Origin: an uncultured Christensenellaceae bacterium
GTDB taxonomy: Bacteria; Bacillota; Clostridia; Christensenellales; UBA3700
Direction: 5' to 3'
Length of the DNA stretch: 64,000 nt
NCBI GenBank assembly: GCA_944381325.1
Contig: CALWKS010000001.1
Coordinates: forward strand, 62,001-126,000
Made by a program: the position numbers and the translations under genes. The first letter of the stretch is position 1. Each line of letters starts with the position of its first letter. This document shows positions 25,317 through 32,672 of this stretch, piece by piece. The notes under the pieces were generated by a model that was not told the origin of the DNA, did no database searches, and was given only the letters and a program-made list of their open reading frames with translations.

Positions 25317-26543
25317 ATGAAAACGATTCTGCATTGCGACGCCAATAATTTTTACGCTTCGGTGGAGTGTTTCCTCAATCCTGCGCTGAGAGGGAAATTC
25401 GTTGCCGTTTCAGGTAATCCTGAAAAGCGGCACGGCATTATTCTGGCAAAAAATCAGGCGGCGAAGAATATGGGGGTCAAGACAGGGGAGACGATATGGC
25501 AGGCAAGGCAGAAATGTCCCGATCTTGTCTGCGTACCGCCACACTTTGACACTTACGTTGAATTCAGCAACCGCATTTTCGATATATATTCACAATATAC
25601 CGATCGCGTTCAGCCGTTCGGTATCGACGAGTGCTGGCTGGATGTAAGCGGTTCGAGGAGACTTTTCGGGGACGGGAAGACAATCGCAGATACTTTGAGA
25701 GAGAGAATAAAAAAGGACATAGGCGTAACTATATCCGTGGGCGTATCTTTTACAAAAGTTTTCGCAAAGCTGGGCAGCGATATAAAAAAGCCAGACGCTA
25801 CCACGGTGATCACTCCTGAAAATTACAAGGATTTGGTGTGGAAATTGGATTGCTCGGACCTTCTTATGATAGGGCGCAAGACAGCTGAGAAGTTGCGTAA
25901 GATAGGCATTATGACGATAGGAGATCTTGCCAACGCGGACGTAAACGTTCTGCACAGATTGCTTGGGATAAACGGCGTAAAACTACACGACAGCGCAAAC
26001 GGCGTCGATGACGACGAGGTAAGATACAGCTATGAAAAATACGTGCCCAAAAGCATAGGCAATTCGACCACGCTTCCCGTTGACGTCAGGACCAAAGAGC
26101 AGATCGCCGCAGTGATCACCGCGCTTTGCGAGATGGTTGCAACGCGCATGAGAAGATACGGCTTTTTCGGCAAGGGAATAGGCGTCGGACTTCGTTTCAA
26201 CGACTTATCGCATACGGGCAAGCAAAGTGCCATGCCTGCTACAGACTCTGCGTTGAGGCTCAGCGACTGCGCGCTCAATCTTATAGATCAGATATATTCT
26301 TACGGCAACGGTTTGCCTGTAAGAGCGCTTTCGGTGGGAGTTTTCGATCTGTCCACAGATGCTGAACAGCGTCAGCTGAGTATTTTTGACAAAGAGGAAA
26401 AAGACGGGCATTCACTGGGTACGGCGCTTGACAAAATTCGTATGAAATACGGGTATAATTCAATTCTTTCGGCTTCGGTATTGCAGAATGCCGTTATCTG
26501 CGACGGACTTGAAGACAGCGATTTTCTGCCATTCAAAAAGTAG
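25317..26543 (+). CDS. Y-family (DinB/ImpB-like) translesion DNA polymerase
   Basis: The 408-residue protein has Y-family motifs: HCDANNFYASVE with the first metal Asp, FGIDECWLDV with the Asp-Glu pair, GVSFTKVFAKLGSDIKKP and a helix-hairpin-helix around LLMIGRKTAEKLRKIG. A sliding-clamp motif QLSIF lies near residue 360. The extra C-terminus (LDKIRMKYGYNSI) is typical of the UvrX/ImpB-like branch in Firmicutes rather than classical DinB. It copies past DNA lesions. The LexA-type box overlapping the promoter predicts SOS control. The ATG at 25317 has no Shine-Dalgarno and lies at the predicted +1. Confidence 0.92.
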   Translation: MKTILHCDANNFYASVECFLNPALRGKFVAVSGNPEKRHGIILAKNQAAKNMGVKTGETIWQARQKCPDLVCVPPHFDTYVEFSNRIFDIYSQYTDRVQPFGIDECWLDVSGSRRLFGDGKTIADTLRERIKKDIGVTISVGVSFTKVFAKLGSDIKKPDATTVITPENYKDLVWKLDCSDLLMIGRKTAEKLRKIGIMTIGDLANADVNVLHRLLGINGVKLHDSANGVDDDEVRYSYEKYVPKSIGNSTTLPVDVRTKEQIAAVITALCEMVATRMRRYGFFGKGIGVGLRFNDLSHTGKQSAMPATDSALRLSDCALNLIDQIYSYGNGLPVRALSVGVFDLSTDAEQRQLSIFDKEEKDGHSLGTALDKIRMKYGYNSILSASVLQNAVICDGLEDSDFLPFKK

Positions 26544-26680
26544 TTGAAAGAATATGAGTGCCTGATAAATTTGTGCTTGAGTGAAAATCTTAAAGAGATT
26601 TGTCAGTATTTATATCAGTAAGTCAGATCAATAAAATATCCGTAAGAAATTTATTAATAAAGTAAAGGTCAAAAGTAATA

Positions 26681-26753
26681 TTGTAAACCTAAAATTTAAT
26701 TGTAAACCAATCATATTAAAATGGTTTACAATTGTAAACGTGTGTGCTATTAT
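26681..26753 (+). promoter_or_regulatory. BirA-type biotin operator array with promoter
   Basis: TTGTAAACC at 26700-26708 and GGTTTACAA at 26723-26731 are inverted with a 14-nt spacer, the layout of a BirA site. Two further half-sites are present: TTGTAAACC at 26681-26689 and TTGTAAAC at 26732-26739, the last forming a perfect palindrome with its neighbour. The promoter is TTTACA (26725-26730), 17 nt, TATTAT (26748-26753), so bound repressor would cover the -35. Confidence 0.75.
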
Positions 26754-26771
26754 ATTCTTCGGAGAAAAAAT

Positions 26772-28307
26772 ATGGCAAGTTTACGTTTACAATCAAAAGA
26801 AAGACTTAAAAAACTCACTTTAAGCGCAATGTTTACCGCGCTTATCACGGTCGGCGCATTCATTCAGATACCTATAATGACGGTGCCGTTTACCATGCAA
26901 TTTCTGTTTACCAATCTTGCAGGAATACTTCTCGGCGTGAAATACGGCACGTTGTCTTTGGTGCTTTATCTTGTGCTGGGACTTGCAGGCGTGCCTTTGT
27001 TTACAAAGGGCGGAGGTATAGGATACGTATTGCAACCTACATTCGGATATCTTATAGGCTTTGCTCTGGGTGCGGTAGCGGCGGCATTTATATGCAGAAA
27101 GGGGAGATACTCTTATCAGAGACTTATAATCGCAGGCGTAGTAAATCTTATCATAGTTTACGTGTGCGGAATGTTGTATTTCAGTCTGCTTATGAAATTC
27201 TATTTCGGAAAGCCGCAGGACGCGATGTGGGTGCTTGTGAATCTCTGTCTGATTTTTTTGCCTATGGATACGGTTTGGTGCTTCGTTTCGGCAGTTGTTG
27301 CAAAGAGGATTCTGCCGATATTGTATAAGAACGATCCTTCTCAGATGCTCAGAATAAGCACTGTTTATGAACTTAAGTGCAAGGTGCTGAGCGGAGGAGA
27401 AATTACTGAGAGGGAAGCGAGAAGATTGAAGAGAGTAAACCTTAACGCTTTGTGTAATGCCGCAGACGAGATAAGAGAAAGGTTTATGAAAAACACGTTC
27501 GATCTGTGCAGCATAGTAAATGCGAAGAACGGCGGTTGCGGTGAGGACTGCAAGTTCTGTGCGCAAGCGGCTTGTTACGGTTGCAAAGACAGAGGAGAGC
27601 TTATAAGCAAAGAAGATTATGACAAGGCTTATTCCTCCGCACGAAGCGAAGGACTCAACGCAATAAGCGCAGTAACGGCAGGGAAGGTCATATCAGAAAA
27701 AGATCTGAATGTGATGATTGAAATATATAAGGCTTACGACGGGGAAGAGGTTGAAAGATGCGTGTCTCACGGTCTGCTCGGCAAAGATCAATTGAGAAAG
27801 CTCAAAGAATGCGGCGTTACCCGCGTTCACAACAATCTTGAAGCGTCTCATGATTATTTCCCTAAATTGTGTACTACGCACACCCACGACCAAAAATTGC
27901 AGACAATACGTGCCGCAAAAGAGGAAGGATTCAAAGTGTGCAGCGGCGGAATAATCGGGACGGGAGAGAGCATGAACGACAGAATAAAACTGGCGCTCGA
28001 ACTCAGAAAAGAAGGCGTATTTTCTGTGCCTGTAAACATACTCATTCCCAAAGCAGGTACTCCGCTTGAAAATGCAAAGCCGCTTTCGTATGAAGAAATC
28101 AGGCGTACGTTTGCGATATTCAGATTTATAATGCCGTCTACGTTTATAAGACCTGCCGCAGGAAGAAGAGAACTGGCAGATAAAGGCAGAAAACTGTTCA
28201 GGTCAGGCGCAAATGCGGCGATAACCGGAGATTTCCTTACTGCGAAAGGCGTTGAGGTCAGCGAAGATATCGCTATGCTTAAAGAATTGGGTTTTGAGAT
28301 AAAATAA
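26772..28307 (+). CDS. BioY-BioB fusion: biotin transporter S-component joined to biotin synthase
   Basis: This single 511-residue frame joins two normally separate proteins. Residues 1-190 are BioY-like, with about six membrane helices, LTLSAMFTALITVGAFIQIP and VPFTMQFLFTNLAG. From about residue 192 it is full-length biotin synthase: VLSGGEITEREA, the radical SAM motif C-x3-C-x2-C at Cys256, Cys260 and Cys263 (CGEDCKFC), GVTRVHNNLEAS and IRPAAGRREL. BioY captures biotin with an ECF module; BioB inserts sulfur into dethiobiotin. A Met192 codon exists at the junction but has no ribosome site. GGAG precedes the ATG at 26772; the ATG at 26721 lies in the operator. No bioADF genes are nearby. Confidence 0.9.
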   Translation: MASLRLQSKERLKKLTLSAMFTALITVGAFIQIPIMTVPFTMQFLFTNLAGILLGVKYGTLSLVLYLVLGLAGVPLFTKGGGIGYVLQPTFGYLIGFALGAVAAAFICRKGRYSYQRLIIAGVVNLIIVYVCGMLYFSLLMKFYFGKPQDAMWVLVNLCLIFLPMDTVWCFVSAVVAKRILPILYKNDPSQMLRISTVYELKCKVLSGGEITEREARRLKRVNLNALCNAADEIRERFMKNTFDLCSIVNAKNGGCGEDCKFCAQAACYGCKDRGELISKEDYDKAYSSARSEGLNAISAVTAGKVISEKDLNVMIEIYKAYDGEEVERCVSHGLLGKDQLRKLKECGVTRVHNNLEASHDYFPKLCTTHTHDQKLQTIRAAKEEGFKVCSGGIIGTGESMNDRIKLALELRKEGVFSVPVNILIPKAGTPLENAKPLSYEEIRRTFAIFRFIMPSTFIRPAAGRRELADKGRKLFRSGANAAITGDFLTAKGVEVSEDIAMLKELGFEIK

Positions 28308-28544
28308 ACCGTAAAAAGCAAACGAAACAATAAATAAAATATCATAACTATGTCACTGATGCGGATATGTTTTGTTATTCGCAACGGTGACTTTTTTACA
28401 CAATCCAATGTAAAGTTTATGTAAATTTCAAGCGAAAACATTGATTGATAACGCAAGCGGCAGTAAGCTTGAAGTGGAAGTAATAATAAGAACGGAGGTG
28501 AAAATTCAGTTTATTTTTAAGATCAAATTTTAGGAGGAGGAATT

Positions 28545-29147
28545 ATGACATATCCGAAAGGACTTGAAAAAATAGTAGACAAGAAGTATGCTTATCCCGC
28601 CTGGCTTTTTGCTTTGGCTATGGTTTTTTCTGTTTTGGAATTGTTCATTGTCAATTTTGACCGCAATGAAATTTTTCTGTTTTGGAACAGAATAGGTATT
28701 TTTGTTTTCTGTATCGTAATGTTGATATTGTTTGCATTTATAAGAAAAAACGTCAATTTTTACGATGTTACGGCGACAGCCATACTTGCTCTGATAATGC
28801 TTGTCGACGCTTTAAACATAGTTGCTACGACAGAGATAACCAAAGGCGGAGTGCTTTATAATCCTGTTGTCGACATTTTTCCGGGAGGGCTTTTAAGACA
28901 CAGAATGTTTCCCACTGATATCAATGAAACGGGAGAAATTAAGGCGCTGAGATATTCTTTCACGTTTTCGGGACTGTTTCAAGGTCTGTTTCTATTGTTT
29001 ATCGGAGGCTCGACGATTGCAGAAAATCGCGTTGAGAGCGACAAATCTATGCGATTGGAAGCAATATTGAAAAATGTCTGGAAAGGGACTGCAATTGCGG
29101 CGGCAGTTCTTGTGGCGGTATTTGCAATACTCGTTTTCGCATTTTAA
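28545..29147 (+). CDS. Multi-pass membrane protein, unknown function (200 residues)
   Basis: The protein has about five hydrophobic helices, including LFALAMVFSVLELFIV, IGIFVFCIVMLILFAFI, ATAILALIMLVDALNIVA, LFQGLFLLFIGGSTIA and a final AAAVLVAVFAILVFAF. A loop between helices 3 and 4 reads NPVVDIFPGGLLRHRMF. I do not recognise the family. A strong GGAGGAGG lies before the ATG, and a terminator follows at 29174, so it appears to be a single-gene unit. Nothing links it to biotin genes upstream or galU downstream. Confidence 0.72.
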   Translation: MTYPKGLEKIVDKKYAYPAWLFALAMVFSVLELFIVNFDRNEIFLFWNRIGIFVFCIVMLILFAFIRKNVNFYDVTATAILALIMLVDALNIVATTEITKGGVLYNPVVDIFPGGLLRHRMFPTDINETGEIKALRYSFTFSGLFQGLFLLFIGGSTIAENRVESDKSMRLEAILKNVWKGTAIAAAVLVAVFAILVFAF

Positions 29148-29173
29148 AGACCTGAAGTCAAATCAGTAATCAT

Positions 29174-29202
29174 AGCGGGTCTGCAATAAGATCCGCTTTT
29201 TT
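29174..29202 (+). terminator. Terminator after the 28545 gene
   Basis: AGCGGGTC and GATCCGCT pair (one G-T) around TGCAATAA, followed by Ts. Confidence 0.75.
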
Positions 29203-29221
29203 ATATAATTTTGAAACAATA

Positions 29222-29250
29222 TTTACAAAAAGCATAAAATATAGTATAGT
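29222..29250 (+). promoter_or_regulatory. Promoter for galU
   Basis: TTTACA at 29222-29227 and TATAGT at 29245-29250 have 17-nt spacing, 43 nt before the start codon. Confidence 0.5.
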
Positions 29251-29293
29251 AAATATAATAACAAAAGCGTTTTAACGCAATAAAGGAAGGATC

Positions 29294-30169
29294 ATGAAGA
29301 AAATCAGAAAAGCGGTTATACCTGCTGCGGGATTCGGTACGAGATTTTTGCCCGCGACAAAGGCAATACCAAAAGAGATGCTGCCGATAGTTGATACGCC
29401 TACGCTTCAATACGTTGTGGAAGAAGCGGTAAAGAGCGGTATAAAAGAAATACTTATCATTATCGGAAAGAACAAAAAATGTATCGAGGACCATTTCGAC
29501 AAAGCAGTCGAACTTGAACAGATACTTGAAAGAGAGCATAAAGACGTATACCTTAAGATAGTGAGAGACATAACGGATATGGCGCATATCCACTATGTAA
29601 GACAAAAAGAGATGAACGGCAGCGGAAGCGCGGTGCTTGAAGCGGAAGCGTTTATTTCAGGCGAGCCGTTTGCCGTTATGTACGGCGACGATATCGTTTA
29701 CAATCCTGAAAAGCCCTGTCTTAAACAGCTTATCGACGCATACGAGACCACAGGCAAATCGGTTATCGCCTGCCAGGAAGTGCCTGACAGCGAGACGAGT
29801 AAATACGGCATTGTACGCCCCGGTCAGACAAAGGGCAGATACGCAGAAGTGCTTGAGCTGGTTGAAAAACCCAAGCCGGGTACAGCTCCGTCAAATCTTG
29901 CCAATATAGGCAGATACGTGCTTACTCCCGATATTTTCGATCTTATCAGAAAGTGCAAGCCCGCTCCCAACGGAGAAATTTACCTCACTGACGCTATCGA
30001 GATGATGGCAAAGAGCACTGGCGTTTACGCATACGCTCTCGAGGGCAGACGTTATGACGTAGGCGACAAGCTGGGATTTATTCAGGCTACCATTGAGTAC
30101 GCGTTGAGAGACAACACTTTGAAAGACGGTCTGACAAATTATCTTAAAGACCTTTCCGCAAATCTCTGA
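29294..30169 (+). CDS. galU: UTP-glucose-1-phosphate uridylyltransferase
   Basis: The 291-residue protein has the nucleotide-binding signature AVIPAAGFGTRFLPATKAIPKEMLPIVD-type start (positions 8-35), the VMYGDDIV metal site, VEKPKPG and a late GRRYDVGDKLGF. It makes UDP-glucose from UTP and glucose 1-phosphate for cell-wall glycans, glycolipids and galactose use. Length is normal for bacterial GalU. GGAAGGA precedes the ATG; it is monocistronic, with its own terminator. Confidence 0.95.
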   Translation: MKKIRKAVIPAAGFGTRFLPATKAIPKEMLPIVDTPTLQYVVEEAVKSGIKEILIIIGKNKKCIEDHFDKAVELEQILEREHKDVYLKIVRDITDMAHIHYVRQKEMNGSGSAVLEAEAFISGEPFAVMYGDDIVYNPEKPCLKQLIDAYETTGKSVIACQEVPDSETSKYGIVRPGQTKGRYAEVLELVEKPKPGTAPSNLANIGRYVLTPDIFDLIRKCKPAPNGEIYLTDAIEMMAKSTGVYAYALEGRRYDVGDKLGFIQATIEYALRDNTLKDGLTNYLKDLSANL

Positions 30170-30185
30170 AATTACGATTAATAGG

Positions 30186-30216
30186 CGCTCCGCATTTATT
30201 GCGGGGCGTTTTTTTT
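30186..30216 (+). terminator. Terminator after galU
   Basis: CGCTCCGC and GCGGGGCG pair (one T-G) around ATTTATT, with eight Ts. Confidence 0.85.
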
Positions 30217-30487
30217 ATGATTTAACAGGTTTTTTGCAGTTATTATAGATCATATAAGTTGTGATATCGGGCACAATCGTTTGATAATATGTTAATCAAA
30301 TTCCTGGAGAGTAGAAAACGGCGGAATTATAATAAATTCAAATATCATAAAGTATAAAAACAAATAATAAAACGCGCGCCCGAAGCGCTGATATAATTGT
30401 GCGTGAGAGCAGTTCAGCAGATTAAATCCTCATTTTCGCTTTTACAAAAAATTGACAAAAAATCTTAAAAAAATTTTGCAAAAACTA

Positions 30488-30542
30488 TTGACTATTGAAA
30501 AGTTCGTGCTATAATTTAGTCGAAAGGTCAAAGAAAGTCAAA
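30488..30542 (+). promoter_or_regulatory. CtsR operator and promoter of the ctsR operon
   Basis: TTGACT at 30488-30493 and TATAAT at 30510-30515 are 16 nt apart. The repeat GGTCAAA-GAA-AGTCAAA at 30526-30542 is an exact match to the CtsR heptad-repeat operator and covers the transcription start. The leader also holds a small hairpin, AGGTC/GACCT, just before the GGAGG. Confidence 0.85.
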
Positions 30543-30616
30543 CATCAAAAAGACCTTGGCAAAATCCGTCTGAAAGGGCGGAGAAAAAAGGTCGGAAGAC
30601 CTGAAGGAGGCGGAAA

Positions 30617-31072
30617 ATGGCTAATATATCGGACAGCATTGAAAAATTTATATTGTCGTTTTTCGACGACGGAGACGACAGCGTTCAGCTTTCGAGAAAC
30701 GAACTTGCGCATTATTTCAACGTTTCGCCCAGTCAGATCAATTACGTTCTGACGACTCGCTTCGGCGTGGACAGAGGATATTATATCGAGTCGAGACGCG
30801 GCGGCGGCGGATTTATAATGCTGGTCAGAATTTCTCAGGACAAAGAGGATCTGCTTCCCGCGCTTGTTAAAGAGCTGGATTCTGTAAAAGATCTGACTTT
30901 CAACAAAGCGGCGGACGTAGTGGACAGACTTGTCAGGGAAGAAATAGTTAACCCTGCTGAAGGGGACATAATCAAAAGTGCAATCAGCGATAAGGCGCTT
31001 CAATCGGTAGCGGTTGAAAATCTGAGGAAGAACGTATTCAGAGAAATTCTTATCGCACTCATGAGGAGGTAA
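30617..31072 (+). CDS. ctsR: Transcriptional repressor CtsR
   Basis: The 151-residue protein has the CtsR N-terminal winged helix: RNELAHYFNVSPSQINYVLTTRF, then the wing GYYIESRRGGGGFI, whose Gly-rich tip touches DNA and senses heat. The C-terminal domain ends REILIALMRR; its length is typical. CtsR represses clp genes until heat or McsB removes it. It is first in ctsR-mcsA-mcsB-clpC with an exact operator at its promoter, so it should regulate itself. Confidence 0.97.
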   Translation: MANISDSIEKFILSFFDDGDDSVQLSRNELAHYFNVSPSQINYVLTTRFGVDRGYYIESRRGGGGFIMLVRISQDKEDLLPALVKELDSVKDLTFNKAADVVDRLVREEIVNPAEGDIIKSAISDKALQSVAVENLRKNVFREILIALMRR

Positions 31073-31078
31073 ACGGAT

Positions 31079-31657
31079 ATGTCAAACGAAAACGGAAAAC
31101 TTCATATGTGTCAGATGTGCGGCAAACGCCCTGCCACGGTATTTATAAAAAACAGTTACAACGGTAAAAAAATCGAAAAAGAACTCTGTTCTGAATGTGC
31201 GGCACAGCTGCAGGATTCAGGAATGCTTCAGGATATTTTCGCAAGCGGAGTCAACGATCTGTTCTCATCTATTATGGGTATGCCTCTTTACGAAGAAGAA
31301 ATGCCCAGATACAAAGGACGCACCTGTCCCAATTGCGGAATGACTGAAAGACAGATAAGAGAGAGCTATTCTTTCGGATGCAGCGAATGTTATAAGACTT
31401 TTGCCGATCTTGCGAAAGAATTCGTATCGAGAATGGGCGGCACGGCGCATAAAGGCAGAGCGCCCAAGGGATACAAAGGCTTGTCGGGCGGTCAGGAAAC
31501 GATTGCAAAGACATCTCCCGTAAAGAAAAAAGAGCTTTCTGTTTCAGAGCAGATAGAAGAGCTTGAACACAAGATGAAACAAGCGGCGGCTGAAGAAGAT
31601 TACGACAGCGCGCTCAACTACAAAAAACAGATCGAAGAACTCAAGAGGAGAGGCTGA
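31079..31657 (+). CDS. mcsA: McsA, activator of arginine kinase McsB
   Basis: The 192-residue protein has two zinc modules built from four Cys pairs (CQMCGK, CSECAAQ, CPNCGM, CSECYK) and a C-terminal UVR motif (EEDYDSALNYKKQIEELK). McsA binds McsB, stimulates its arginine kinase activity and helps sense redox and metal stress. It starts 6 nt after ctsR with GGAGG and ends 1 nt before mcsB. Length and gene order match other Firmicutes. Confidence 0.95.
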   Translation: MSNENGKLHMCQMCGKRPATVFIKNSYNGKKIEKELCSECAAQLQDSGMLQDIFASGVNDLFSSIMGMPLYEEEMPRYKGRTCPNCGMTERQIRESYSFGCSECYKTFADLAKEFVSRMGGTAHKGRAPKGYKGLSGGQETIAKTSPVKKKELSVSEQIEELEHKMKQAAAEEDYDSALNYKKQIEELKRRG

Positions 31658-31658
31658 A

Positions 31659-32657
31659 ATGGATAATACGGTAAACGACGTTGTGGTATCTACCAGAATA
31701 AGACTGGCAAGAAATATCAAGAACCTGCCTTTTCCCAAGAGGCTCAGCGGACAGGAAGAAATATATTCGGTCCTTATGAAAGGTGTAAAAGAGGCTTGCG
31801 ACGAACTTTTTGAAACCAAGTTTTACAAGATGTGCGACATTGACCAGCTGCTGGCGCAGTCGTACGTTGAAAAGCACCTCATAAGCAAAGACCTTATAAA
31901 GAACGTCAACTTTGGCGCTCTTGCGGTGAATAAGGACGAAGATATCGCAGTAATGATAAACGAGGAAGACCATATCAGAGAGCAGTGCATAACTGAAGGC
32001 TTCGACCTTGACGGCGCTTACAGAAAGATTCTCAAGGTGGACGAAAAGATATCAGAAAAGCTGGATATCGCATTCGATCCCGTTCTCGGATATCTCACGG
32101 ATTGCCCGACCAATCTCGGCGCGGCTATGAGAGCTTCTGTAATGGTATTCCTGCCTGCACTTACGATAACCAAGAAGATAGACAGACTTATAAACGACTT
32201 GCAGAGACTTGAGTTTACTACGCGCGGCGTTTACGGCGAAGGCAGCGATGCGCAAGGGTTTATGTATCAGATCTCAAATCAGGCTACGGTCGGCAAGAGT
32301 GAAGAAGATATTATAAAACTGGTCAAAAAAACAGTCGGCAGTATCATCGAGATAGAGCGCAAGGAGAGAGAAAATCTCAAGAATACGCACGGTATAGAAC
32401 TGCAGGACAAAATCATGCGCGCCTTTGGCATTCTGACCAATTGCTATCTGATAGATTCGAGCGAGTTCTCAGAACTTCTCGGATACGTCAAACTGGGCGT
32501 GGCGCTCGGATATATCGACAGAGATATGTCCAAAATCAACAAATTGCTTACATTATCTCAGCCTGCTATGCTTTGTATGCTTGCGGCGAAGGTTTTGCAG
32601 CCGCGCGACAGAGACAAGGCGAGAGCGGCGCTGGGAAGAAAATTCCTGGAGAAATAA
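31659..32657 (+). CDS. mcsB: Protein-arginine kinase McsB
   Basis: The 332-residue protein has phosphagen-kinase-like motifs: VVSTRIRLARNIKNLPFP, EDHIREQ and TDCPTNLGAAMRASV. McsB phosphorylates arginines on damaged proteins, marking them for ClpC-ClpP, and inactivates CtsR. It is about 30 residues shorter than the Bacillus enzyme (about 363), mostly at the C-terminus (ends GRKFLEK). AGAGGAG overlaps the end of mcsA, so translation is coupled. Confidence 0.95.
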   Translation: MDNTVNDVVVSTRIRLARNIKNLPFPKRLSGQEEIYSVLMKGVKEACDELFETKFYKMCDIDQLLAQSYVEKHLISKDLIKNVNFGALAVNKDEDIAVMINEEDHIREQCITEGFDLDGAYRKILKVDEKISEKLDIAFDPVLGYLTDCPTNLGAAMRASVMVFLPALTITKKIDRLINDLQRLEFTTRGVYGEGSDAQGFMYQISNQATVGKSEEDIIKLVKKTVGSIIEIERKERENLKNTHGIELQDKIMRAFGILTNCYLIDSSEFSELLGYVKLGVALGYIDRDMSKINKLLTLSQPAMLCMLAAKVLQPRDRDKARAALGRKFLEK

Positions 32658-32672
32658 AGGAGGTTTAGGGAT

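Larger units (their letters stand above)
30170..30616. other. Long non-coding gap between galU and ctsR
   Basis: The galU terminator lies at 30186-30216 and the ctsR promoter/operator at 30488-30542. The stretch 30217-30487 is AT-rich, with several weak -10-like boxes; I see no gene or clear RNA structure in it. Confidence 0.5.

Noticed and set aside
26721..26771. Upstream ATG for the BioY-BioB frame
   Set aside because: It lies within the BirA-type operator, ahead of the transcription start.
28350..28396. Possible terminator after the BioY-BioB gene (GTCAC ... GTGAC plus Ts)
   Set aside because: The stem is short with a long, poorly paired loop. It may work, but I do not call it.
28487..28530. 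Tiny frame GTGAAAATTCAG... after a GGAGGTG
   Set aside because: Only 11 codons, and the GTG is part of the ribosome-site-like sequence itself.
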